Source: SG-bin7 sp964498095 (GTDB taxonomy: Bacteria; Bdellovibrionota; Bdellovibrionia; Bdellovibrionales; SG-bin7). Taken from it: a stretch of DNA of 64,000 bases. The stretch is from positions 62,001 through 126,000 of the forward strand of contig CAZCFY010000012.1 of assembly GCA_964498095.1 (NCBI GenBank), written 5' to 3'. Within the stretch, counting starts at the first letter, position 1. Each line of letters starts with the position of its first letter. Position numbers and translations under genes: made by a program. Shown in pieces: positions 54,179 to 62,277 of this stretch. The notes under the pieces were generated by a model. It was not told the DNA's origin. It did not search any database and was given only the letters and a program-made list of their open reading frames with translations.

Positions 54179-55468
54179 ATGTCGTCCGCCCATTATAAAG
54201 AAAAACTCGGAGAACTTTCCAAGGCTTTGGTCCAGGCACAAAAGCCAATTCGCATTTTAGATGCGGTAAAATGGAGCGCGGAGACTGTCGAGTTCTTTCA
54301 TAAGACCAAGTTTAAGGAAATTCCGGACATTGGTCCCGAGTATTATGGTAAAAACGCGCTCGGTTTTGATCCGCAAAAAAAGATTGATGAGTTTCGCGCC
54401 ATATCCAGCAAAGTGAAGCGCGAGCTGGGCGAGAATGATCAGCTGGCGAAAATTTTAATGCGTAATTGTGATGAGTACGAAAAAGTTGTGCGCATGCTTG
54501 TCGGGCGCGGCACGCGGGATTTTTATAATTTTTCACGCCTGCTTTATGGAAGCCCGAAAGAGTTTTTTGGCGACGATACGACCACGTTGCATGAACTTGG
54601 CGTCATGCTGGGCGAGATCTTAAATAACTTAGAAGGCCACGAACTTGGAAAAAAATTTGAGAAAACCGTTCCCGCCGAAAACTTGGTTGAAGAATTAAAT
54701 CGCCGATTGAAAGGTTACTTCGGGCAGGACGACGTTCGTGTAAAACTTGACGACGGGATTTTATCTGATGCCGCTGCCGGATCCGATTACATAAAGATTC
54801 GCAGGGGCCTTCAGTTTAGCGAACGTGATATTGATATATTTGAAGTTCATGAGGGCTGGGTTCACGTGGGAACGACGCTTAATGGTCAACACCAACCTTA
54901 CGCAAATTTCCTTTCTAAGGGGCCACCGTGTACCACTTCCATTCAAGAGGGCCTTGCAGTCATAATGGAAGTATTCGCTTTCGTTTCGATTCCGGAGCGC
55001 GCCAAGCGCATTAACCGGCGGCTTATCGTTTGTGATATGGCGGAAAGCGGCGCGAATATTTTAGAAGTCGTAAATTATTTTCGCAATCTCGGACAGGCCG
55101 ATGGTGAAGCGTTGAAAAACGCCCAGCGCGTATTTCGCGGTGGCCTTATAGAGGGCGGCGGGCCCTTCACCAAAGACATTTCCTACTGTAAAGGTTTTGT
55201 GAATGTATATAATTTTGTGAGAAGCTGTATTCGTCATGGGGAGCCCGAGCTTTTGCCATTTCTCTTTGTAGGCAAGGTCACCCTCGAAGACGTGCGGACT
55301 CTTTTTGACTATCATGGTGAGGGCATTATTGAAAAACCCAGATACCTGCCGAAACATTTTTCGGATTTGAATGCTTTGAGTGTGTGGATGGCTTTTTCGA
55401 ATTTTCTCAACAAAATGAGCTTAGATAAAATTTCACAACATTTTGATAAACGTCATAAGGTGGGTTGA
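54179..55468 (+). CDS. QEGLA-motif metallopeptidase (DUF1704)
   Basis: A 429-residue cytoplasmic protein of the TIGR02421/DUF1704 family. The metal site is HEGWVH at 224-229, an H-E-x3-H variant as in the eukaryotic tubulin carboxypeptidase MATCAP, and QEGLAVIMEVF begins at 256 with its Glu as third ligand. The name flavohaemoglobin-linked comes from a neighbour in other genomes; no flavohaemoglobin is here. Substrate unknown. The stop overlaps the alternative start of the following lipoprotein. Confidence 0.88.
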   Translation: MSSAHYKEKLGELSKALVQAQKPIRILDAVKWSAETVEFFHKTKFKEIPDIGPEYYGKNALGFDPQKKIDEFRAISSKVKRELGENDQLAKILMRNCDEYEKVVRMLVGRGTRDFYNFSRLLYGSPKEFFGDDTTTLHELGVMLGEILNNLEGHELGKKFEKTVPAENLVEELNRRLKGYFGQDDVRVKLDDGILSDAAAGSDYIKIRRGLQFSERDIDIFEVHEGWVHVGTTLNGQHQPYANFLSKGPPCTTSIQEGLAVIMEVFAFVSIPERAKRINRRLIVCDMAESGANILEVVNYFRNLGQADGEALKNAQRVFRGGLIEGGGPFTKDISYCKGFVNVYNFVRSCIRHGEPELLPFLFVGKVTLEDVRTLFDYHGEGIIEKPRYLPKHFSDLNALSVWMAFSNFLNKMSLDKISQHFDKRHKVG

Positions 55469-55470
55469 AA

Positions 55471-55848
55471 ATGAAAAAAGTTTTAATACTGACTCTGCTT
55501 TTCGCGCTCGGTTGCGCTTCGAAAGCGCGTCTTTACCCCAACGCAAAATATAAAAGTGTCGGCGAAGCTCAGGCTAACCGCGATATCGCTCAGTGCGAAG
55601 CGGAATCAGAACAATATTTGGCCGACACCAAAGAAAAGCAAATCGGTAAGTCGGCTGCAACAGGTGCCGCTATGGGAGCTGTTCTCGGAGTTATTAGCGG
55701 TGGCGGTTTGCGTAGCGTCGGTCGCGGCGCAGTTGGTGGAGCAGCGGTCGGAGCAACTGCCGGCGCCCTAAGCCCAGATCAGTTAAAGCGAAAATATGTG
55801 GTTAAATGTCTGTCTGATAAGGGCTATGAAGTCCTGGGCTACGACTGA
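55471..55848 (+). CDS. Glycine-zipper lipoprotein
   Basis: A 125-residue product with lipobox ALGC (about Cys 15). Residues 60-100 are a glycine zipper (GAAMGAVLGVISGGG, GAVGGAAVGATAGA) that can insert in membranes, ending with two Cys-containing strands. It resembles small outer-membrane lipoproteins of the SlyB/OmpA-linked kind. AAGGTGGG supports the ATG at 55471; the TTG at 55465 is less likely. Confidence 0.8.
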   Translation: MKKVLILTLLFALGCASKARLYPNAKYKSVGEAQANRDIAQCEAESEQYLADTKEKQIGKSAATGAAMGAVLGVISGGGLRSVGRGAVGGAAVGATAGALSPDQLKRKYVVKCLSDKGYEVLGYD

Positions 55849-56655
55849 TTAGAAATAAAATTTGCCGCCGGCTAAAATGCCGGTGGAGTTTACCGCTGTC
55901 GATGTTGAAGAATTGTAAGGTGTTTTTTCGATGGATTCTTTAAACCAGGTCCCTTGTACGCGAATTATTCCGTAGTCGATAAAGAGTGTGCCTTCAATAT
56001 TGTTACCGGTTAGAGTCGTAGCTAAGTCTGAACCGGATTTTTCATAGTTTTGATAGAGTCCTTCGATTCCAAATTGCTTAGATAAGTAAAGCGCGAACGA
56101 CGCCCCGAAGTAAGGATTTCTAAAAGTCTCGGATGTGGCCGAGGAATTATCAACACGTGTTCGTCCGCCATAAATGAGAGTGAAGTTGGTGTTTTGTACG
56201 GAATTACCAAATATCCGCAGATTAAAATTTAAGTTCCAGCCATATACCTTGTCAGAAAAATCTAAATAATCTCCACTAAGACCAACAAAGGAAGTAAAGG
56301 CGCCGAAGGATGTGCGTTTAATTTCTGGCTTAGTAAGTGTACTCGGATTTGTGCCGTCAGAAGAGGTCTTTTCGAAACCGGCCTGTTCGTAGCTCGCATA
56401 AAACTCATGAGCAACTGGCTTAGAGCGGTTACCCGCCAACCACATATTTTGATTGGCGATTACCTTTTTCGTGTCCAGCCAATCGGCCATCGTCCAGCGT
56501 GATTTTTCTTTGGCCTCTTGTTTTTGCACCGGCGACATACCTTCGCCGCTGCCCCCACGCGATCCACCACCACCGAATCCGCCCCAACGTGAACCTCGAT
56601 TTTGGGCACTAACTGTAGAAGATAAAGAAATTAGAAAAATTAAAATATATTTCAT
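55849..56655 (-). CDS. Outer-membrane protein with Gly-rich start
   Basis: A 268-residue product with a signal peptide (about 17 residues, SAQ), a short Gly/Arg/Ser-rich segment, a helix with a KQEAKEKSRWTMADWLDTKK-type stretch, and a strand-rich C-terminal part ending in KFYF, typical of barrels that BamA recognises. The family is not recognised. Its stop abuts that of the convergent lipoprotein. Confidence 0.78.
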   Translation of the reverse strand: MKYILIFLISLSSTVSAQNRGSRWGGFGGGGSRGGSGEGMSPVQKQEAKEKSRWTMADWLDTKKVIANQNMWLAGNRSKPVAHEFYASYEQAGFEKTSSDGTNPSTLTKPEIKRTSFGAFTSFVGLSGDYLDFSDKVYGWNLNFNLRIFGNSVQNTNFTLIYGGRTRVDNSSATSETFRNPYFGASFALYLSKQFGIEGLYQNYEKSGSDLATTLTGNNIEGTLFIDYGIIRVQGTWFKESIEKTPYNSSTSTAVNSTGILAGGKFYF

Positions 56656-56658
56656 ATG

Positions 56659-56701
56659 TTAACGCACTTGCACTACCAAAAAGAACCTGGAACCTTTTGG
56701 C
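56659..56701 (+). repeat. Dispersed repeat B, copy 2
   Basis: Matches 26853-26895 at 41 of 43 bases. It sits between the start of the barrel gene and the terminator of the haem-protein gene, so it is transcribed on neither coding strand. Confidence 0.8.
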
Positions 56702-56740
56702 AAAAAAAAACCGGCAAGGATTAGCTTGCCGGTCTTTAGA
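56702..56740 (-). terminator. Rho-independent terminator of the haem protein
   Basis: Stem ACCGGCAAG / CTTGCCGGT (56710-56718 and 56725-56733) with loop GATTAG. On the minus strand it is followed by a run of nine T, complementing the A run at 56702-56710. Confidence 0.9.
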
Positions 56741-56756
56741 TAAGTAGTCAAAAAGA

Positions 56757-57485
56757 TTACTTCTTCATTACGATAGAGATAGCTCCACCGAAAGAACCCA
56801 CTTCTTTGTTCGGGCATTTCGGGTGAATTTCTTTGCCTTTATCACCGCCGTGGCAGTTTAAGCAGTTAGTATCGTAGTACTCGGGAATAATGTAACGAGC
56901 TTCTTTTTTATCCGCGATGTCTTGGAAGAAACCTTTGCCGCGCTCCCAGCCTTTTGTGCTGAGCTTCTCGTTCATTTGTGCAGTTTCCCAAGTATCAGCT
57001 TTATTGTCTGGGTTTACTAAACAATCATCGATCGCTGTTAAGTGAAGTTCGTATTTACCGCCAGAAACTTCTTTAAGTTTCAAACCCACTTCACGCGCAA
57101 AACGTGCGGGTAAAAGTTTGTTGGGGTAATGTTTTGTCGTTGCCCAAGTATCTTTGTACTTGTCGTTGAAAGCGGCTTCGAAAACTTTATCGATCGCTTC
57201 TTTCATGGCTTTTGTCGCTTCAGAATTTGTCTCAAGCTTTTTGCCTGTTAAAGACAAATATTTTTTATCAACGGCTTTTTGTGCATCAGCCATTTCCATG
57301 CCTGCAGCTTTTGGATTCGTCTGCATTTCTTTAATTTTGTCGGCAATAACTGAACGAGCGGCACGTAGCATCGTAGTTAAAGTTTTTCCGGTCTCTTCGT
57401 CTCCGAATGAAACAGAGCCAAAGCCAAGTAGACCAGCGACTATGCTCATCTTGAGCACGTTCTTTGCTGTATTTGATAAGATCAT
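56757..57485 (-). CDS. Tll0287-like (DUF3365) haem protein
   Basis: A 242-residue exported protein with a signal peptide (to about 28, VSFG), a helical region and one haem site CLNCHGG near 215. The layout and the ending GSFGGAISIVM fit Tll0287-like (DUF3365) sensor haem domains. There is no kinase attached; it is a free periplasmic haem protein. It is divergent from the chemotaxis operon. Confidence 0.82.
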   Translation of the reverse strand: MILSNTAKNVLKMSIVAGLLGFGSVSFGDEETGKTLTTMLRAARSVIADKIKEMQTNPKAAGMEMADAQKAVDKKYLSLTGKKLETNSEATKAMKEAIDKVFEAAFNDKYKDTWATTKHYPNKLLPARFAREVGLKLKEVSGGKYELHLTAIDDCLVNPDNKADTWETAQMNEKLSTKGWERGKGFFQDIADKKEARYIIPEYYDTNCLNCHGGDKGKEIHPKCPNKEVGSFGGAISIVMKK

Positions 57486-57542
57486 ATAATTACTCCCTTC
57501 CTATCAATTGTTAAATCTTCTTAAAAAAAAATCGTTATGTTC

Positions 57543-57569
57543 TTAATTTTGGAAATCGTTCGCCGATAG
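57543..57569 (+). promoter_or_regulatory. Sigma-28 (FliA)-type promoter for the che operon
   Basis: TTAATTTT (57543-57550), an 11-bp spacer, then GCCGATAG (57562-57569). The consensus is TAAAGTTT, N11, GCCGATAA, so 6 of 8 and 7 of 8 bases match with exact spacing. It lies 94 bp upstream of the cheA ATG on the right strand. The match is by eye. Confidence 0.75.
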
Positions 57570-57663
57570 TGCAAGAGATAAAAAACAAATCTGGCCGCAC
57601 TCGGCCCGCTGCGTCTAGGACAAAAGTCGAGTGAGATCCCAGAAGAGGGTAACGAGAAAATTT

Positions 57664-59394
57664 ATGTCGCAGATAGATTTAGAAGTACTAGGTATCTTTG
57701 TCGATGAAGCGCTAGATGCTCTCGTGGAGTGGGAACGCTCTTGTTTGAACCTTGAGCAAAATGCGAGTGAAAATGATCTCAATGCGCTCTTCCGCGCGGC
57801 TCACAATATCAAAGGCGCGTCTAAAGCAGTTGGACTCGATAAACTAGGTACTTTTGTTCATCAAATCGAAAATCTAATTACAATCGTTCAAAAAGGGAAA
57901 CTTAGCATTAACAAAGACATCGTGGCTTTATTCTTAAAGGGCCAGGAAATGTTAAACAATTGGGTTTCGCAATTAAAAGCGGATCCTTATTTCACGCTAA
58001 ATACTTCGGAATACTGTGCACAGTTAAACAAAGCTCTTGAGGGGGCAAACAGCGAACAAGTGCAGGATCTTGCCGAAACGCAAGTCGCTCACCACGTTGA
58101 AGAAAATTTATTAGAAGGTGTGGAAGAAAAGCAAAAGGTTCAAGCGCACAAGGCCAACGCAAATCGCGCTAATGAAACCATTCGTATCTCCGCTGAAAAA
58201 TTAGGTGAGCTCATTCAGCTTATCGGTGAGCTGTCGATTCACCAATCCATTGTTAACCATGGTAGTACAACTAAATCCTTAGATAGCGAACGCTGTACAA
58301 AAGCCATCTCGCTAATGAGTAAAGTAATTAAGGATATTCAATCGCGTGCGATGGCGCTACGTATGCAGCCTCTGCAAGGTACCTTCCAGCGTTTAGAGCG
58401 TGTCGCTAAAGACGTGGCTCGCGATCTGAACAAAGAAATAATCGTCTCCGTTGATGGGGGAGACGTTGACCTCGATAAAACCGTAACGGAAAGAATGATT
58501 GATCCGATGATTCATATTGTCCGCAATGCTGTTGATCACGGTATTGAAGAGCCTGATGAGCGTGAGAAGGGCGGAAAGCCCCGCCAGGCGCGCTTAAGAA
58601 TTTCGGCGGAACAAGACGCTAATGGTGTTTTGATTACGGTACGCGATGATGGCCGCGGCATGGATATGGACCGCATTCTGAAAAAGGCCATTGAAAAGAA
58701 ACTTGCGGTCTCCGGTGACGGCCTTACAAAAAGGGACATATTAAATTTCATTTTCAAAGCGGGATTCTCTACGGCGGCAAAAGTCACCAACATTTCTGGA
58801 CGCGGAGTTGGCTTGGACGTCGTCCGCGGCGTTGTGGATCAGCTCGGTGGATTCGTGGAAGTGGACAGCGATTTTGGCAAAGGCTCAATTTTCAAAATTT
58901 CCTTACCGACATCGCTGGCCATCTTAGAGGCGATTATTGTCGGCGTATCTGATAATAGATATGTCGTACCTTTGCGTGACGTGAACGAAATTATCGATCT
59001 CAATAGCTATCCGAGAGAAAACACGGCTAAGGGCGGTCAAATGTTGTCGCTGCGTGGAAACGTCGTGCCGATCGAACAATTGTCGAAGTATTTACCGGCA
59101 AAAGCCAACAACATGGGTAAAGAAAATAAAAACGTCCTAGGGAGCAAAGATTATTCTCACCTTCGTCCAGCTTTGATTACGGTGGTGGAAAATAAGCGGC
59201 TCGCGTTTCAAGTTGATTCAATTATAGCGCAGCAACAAGTGGTGATGCGCGATTTAAGTGAGAATTTGTCCCGAATTCCTGGACTCATAGGTGGCACGAT
59301 TTTGGCCGATGGAGAACCAGGAATGATTATTGGCCTTGATACTATCGGTAGGGCTTTCTTAAAGTCCTCAGGCATGACGGAGAGTGCGGCATGA
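57664..59394 (+). CDS. cheA: Chemotaxis histidine kinase CheA (no P2 domain)
   Basis: A 576-residue kinase. HPt domain with H47 in RAAHNIKGASKAVG (to about 105), then a linker of about 65 residues with no recognisable P2 CheY-binding domain, dimerisation (from about 172), ATPase (VRNAVDHGIEEPDER, DDGRGMDMD, GRGVGLDVV) and a CheW-like C-terminus. I use the ATG at 57664, with AGAGGGTAACG upstream. The stop overlaps cheW by 4 bp. Confidence 0.95.
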   Translation: MSQIDLEVLGIFVDEALDALVEWERSCLNLEQNASENDLNALFRAAHNIKGASKAVGLDKLGTFVHQIENLITIVQKGKLSINKDIVALFLKGQEMLNNWVSQLKADPYFTLNTSEYCAQLNKALEGANSEQVQDLAETQVAHHVEENLLEGVEEKQKVQAHKANANRANETIRISAEKLGELIQLIGELSIHQSIVNHGSTTKSLDSERCTKAISLMSKVIKDIQSRAMALRMQPLQGTFQRLERVAKDVARDLNKEIIVSVDGGDVDLDKTVTERMIDPMIHIVRNAVDHGIEEPDEREKGGKPRQARLRISAEQDANGVLITVRDDGRGMDMDRILKKAIEKKLAVSGDGLTKRDILNFIFKAGFSTAAKVTNISGRGVGLDVVRGVVDQLGGFVEVDSDFGKGSIFKISLPTSLAILEAIIVGVSDNRYVVPLRDVNEIIDLNSYPRENTAKGGQMLSLRGNVVPIEQLSKYLPAKANNMGKENKNVLGSKDYSHLRPALITVVENKRLAFQVDSIIAQQQVVMRDLSENLSRIPGLIGGTILADGEPGMIIGLDTIGRAFLKSSGMTESAA

Positions 59395-59900
59395 GTACAA
59401 ACGAACCAAAGTATACTCACACAAATTACGATCAAGTTCGCGAAGAAGACAATATTGATAATAAGTATCTTCTTTTCCGTTTAGGAGACGAGCTCTATGG
59501 AACTCCTCTGCTAGGCGTTCGCGAGGTGGTTGAGCCCCAAGCTTCAAAACCAATTCCGAATACGCCAAAACATTTTTCCGGCGTAATCAATATTCGCGGG
59601 GAGATCGTGGGAGTTATCGATCTTCGTATGCGTTTTAATCACAAAGCAGAACCAAGCCCACTTCAAGCCTTAATGGTTTTCTCTACGGACGGTGGGCCAA
59701 TGGCTGGATTAGTTGATAAAGTGGAATCAGTTATTTCTTTAACTGATAAAGAAATTGAACACAATCCAAACGTGGGTATCGATGTAAGTCGTGATGCTTT
59801 AATCGGAATCGGAAAGCATTCAAAACGTCTTATTACGCTCATCGATCTACACAAAGTATTACAAGCACATAGTTTAGAAGGTAAAAAGTTAACAGCATAA
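59391..59900 (+). CDS. cheW: Chemotaxis coupling protein CheW
   Basis: A 169-residue coupling protein linking the receptor to CheA. The CheW fold runs from about 25 (YLLFRLGDELYGTPLLGVREVVEP) to 165, with NIRGEIVGVIDLRMRF as its most conserved stretch. It has a short acidic N-terminal extension. It overlaps cheA. Confidence 0.95.
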   Translation: MSTNEPKYTHTNYDQVREEDNIDNKYLLFRLGDELYGTPLLGVREVVEPQASKPIPNTPKHFSGVINIRGEIVGVIDLRMRFNHKAEPSPLQALMVFSTDGGPMAGLVDKVESVISLTDKEIEHNPNVGIDVSRDALIGIGKHSKRLITLIDLHKVLQAHSLEGKKLTA

Positions 59901-59924
59901 ATTTCTTTTAAGGGGAGAAGTTCC

Positions 59925-62201
59925 ATGAAAAAGAGCAACACACGCAGATCACTAAAAGTAAAGGTCATGGCCCTGTCATTGGGCATGATGTTAGTGATGG
60001 TATTCATTGGAGCGCTGATGGTCATTGTACTTAACGGTAAACAGCAAGAGCTGGCGTTAGGTAACATGTCAACTGCAGCGCAAGGGTTGTCGGCATCGGT
60101 TGCCGCACAATTCAAACAACGTTATGGTGACGTGCAAGCGTTCGCATCCAACAGCACAATGTTGTTGGCAGACGAAACGGCGGTTACCGAAGTGCTAAAC
60201 AAGTATGTTCAACTCTACGGAATATACGATGTTATCGCGCTTTACGATATCGAAGGGGACCTTGTGGCCGCCAACGATACTTCGTTTGATGGCAAGAAAA
60301 TCCCCGAATACAAAAAGTTAAAACAAACAAATCAAAAGAATAGCAAATGGTTCGTCGAAACGTTTAAACAAAACTATTCTGATGAAAAGGAAAAAGGTTT
60401 AATTGGAACTTTCGTTGAGGACTTTCAAGTAGATCCAGTATCTACGATGGCCTACGGCGAAACTCGCTACGGTAACAGTTATTCGCGCTCTATCAAAAAC
60501 GCCGAGGGTTTAATTACCGGTGTGTTAACGGCGCGTGCGAACTTCCGCTACGTCGAAAAAGAATTCCAAAACTACTATCAAACTTTAAAGGGTAACGGCT
60601 TAGAAAACGTTGAACTTACCATGGTAAATGGTTCTGGACACGTGATTGTTGACTATGATCCTTTCTGGACAAAAACAATGGACATTGCCCATAAAGAAGA
60701 TGTTCTTCTTAAATTGAATTTAGCAGACGCCGGTGTTGCTGCGGCCAACGAAGTTCGTCAAGGTAAAACGGGATCCAATATCTCCCACCACAAACGTAAG
60801 GATATCGATCAGTTCTCGGGCTTTGCAAGTTTGAAAACCAACCCCTCGGTGCTTTCAAGCTTAAATTGGGGCGTGATAGTCCGCGCCGAAGAGCGCGCGA
60901 TTTTAGGCGCCATCCAAGATTCAGTTCGTCCTTTCTACTTTATTGCTGCCTTCGCGTTACTCGCCGCCGCTTTCTTTGGATTCTGGTGGTCAAACGCCAT
61001 GAGCTCACAATTAGTGGCGGTATCTGGCCGCTTAAAAGTCGGTGCGGATGAAACCTCATCAACCTCTGATGAACTGCAAAACTGCGCGAAAGAGCTTGCG
61101 GTGTGCAGTAACGAACAAGCCGCTGCGGTTCAAGAAACAGTCGCAGCGATGGAAGAGATGAACTCTATGATCAATCAATCGTCTGAGTACATTTCTGAGT
61201 CTCTCCAATCTGCAAAACGCGTTTCTGAGAAAACCGAAGAGGGCGCGCAAATTATGAGGCAGATGGTGGACGCGATGGAATCTATCCAAGAAGCGAACAG
61301 CCAACTCCAAAACATGGCTAACATCATCAACGAAATTAGTGCCAAAACAAACGTAATTAACGATATCGTGTTCAAAACACAACTTCTATCGTTCAACGCC
61401 TCGATCGAAGCAGCGCGCGCCGGCCAACATGGTCGTGGATTCGCGGTTGTTGCGGAAGAGGTCGGAAATCTGGCGCAAATGTCAGGTGCCGCAGCGAAAG
61501 AGATTAAGAGCTTGCTAGATGATTCACAAAAGCAAGTGTTGCAAATCGTTGAGATCACTCGTGCTCGTTCCCAAGACGGTCAAGAGGTTTCAAAACGTGC
61601 GCAAAAAACTTTCGATGACATCGCTCAAGAGATTAAAGGTATCACATCACAAATTGAATCTGTGAACGATGCCGCTCGCGAGCAAGAAAACGGTGTACAA
61701 CAAACAACTGTATCCATGAATAAACTCGACGAAGCGACAACTCGCAGCGCCCGCATGGGTGAAGCTGTGTCGGTTGCTGCCGATAACTTGTCAGAACAAA
61801 GCCGCCGCATGAACCAAATCATGAGAGCGACAATGTTACTTGTTCAAGGTACGGCCGAAGATTCTCGCGGTGGCCGGGGTGGTGACTTCGTTGAAGAACT
61901 CATCAATGGTCCGCGCAAGAAAACTATGACCGCAAAAGACAGTGAGAATGAAAAAGAAGTTGAGAAAATTCTTACTGAAACCGCCGCTCACGGTAAAGCC
62001 GTGGCCGGTGCGGACATTAAGAAGGGTTTAAGCAAGTTGGCTAATAAGAAAGACAACATTTTAGCGATGGTCGATAAGATTAAATCTAAAGTGTCAGAAA
62101 GTCCGATGAAGCCAACAAAACGTCCTCCGACAACTAAAAATGCGGAAGAACCCTCTGAGGATGTTGACGCAGACGATTCATCTTTTAAGAAGACCGTTTA
62201 A
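59925..62201 (+). CDS. Methyl-accepting chemotaxis protein
   Basis: A 758-residue receptor. TM1 is about 15-37, a periplasmic Cache-like sensor about 40-325, TM2 about 333-352. The HAMP linker is short or degenerate. The cytoplasmic coiled coil has the tip FKTQLLSFNASIEAARAGQHGRGFAVVAEEV. After about 650 comes a Lys/Glu-rich tail of about 100 residues with no CheR pentapeptide. The ligand is unknown. AAGGGGAG precedes the ATG. Confidence 0.93.
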   Translation: MKKSNTRRSLKVKVMALSLGMMLVMVFIGALMVIVLNGKQQELALGNMSTAAQGLSASVAAQFKQRYGDVQAFASNSTMLLADETAVTEVLNKYVQLYGIYDVIALYDIEGDLVAANDTSFDGKKIPEYKKLKQTNQKNSKWFVETFKQNYSDEKEKGLIGTFVEDFQVDPVSTMAYGETRYGNSYSRSIKNAEGLITGVLTARANFRYVEKEFQNYYQTLKGNGLENVELTMVNGSGHVIVDYDPFWTKTMDIAHKEDVLLKLNLADAGVAAANEVRQGKTGSNISHHKRKDIDQFSGFASLKTNPSVLSSLNWGVIVRAEERAILGAIQDSVRPFYFIAAFALLAAAFFGFWWSNAMSSQLVAVSGRLKVGADETSSTSDELQNCAKELAVCSNEQAAAVQETVAAMEEMNSMINQSSEYISESLQSAKRVSEKTEEGAQIMRQMVDAMESIQEANSQLQNMANIINEISAKTNVINDIVFKTQLLSFNASIEAARAGQHGRGFAVVAEEVGNLAQMSGAAAKEIKSLLDDSQKQVLQIVEITRARSQDGQEVSKRAQKTFDDIAQEIKGITSQIESVNDAAREQENGVQQTTVSMNKLDEATTRSARMGEAVSVAADNLSEQSRRMNQIMRATMLLVQGTAEDSRGGRGGDFVEELINGPRKKTMTAKDSENEKEVEKILTETAAHGKAVAGADIKKGLSKLANKKDNILAMVDKIKSKVSESPMKPTKRPPTTKNAEEPSEDVDADDSSFKKTV

Positions 62202-62277
62202 CCCTTAGCCCGCCAATGTACGGGATCAGAGGCCGAATGAACTGGCAACCTCTAAATGTGCTCACGGAGATAAAACC

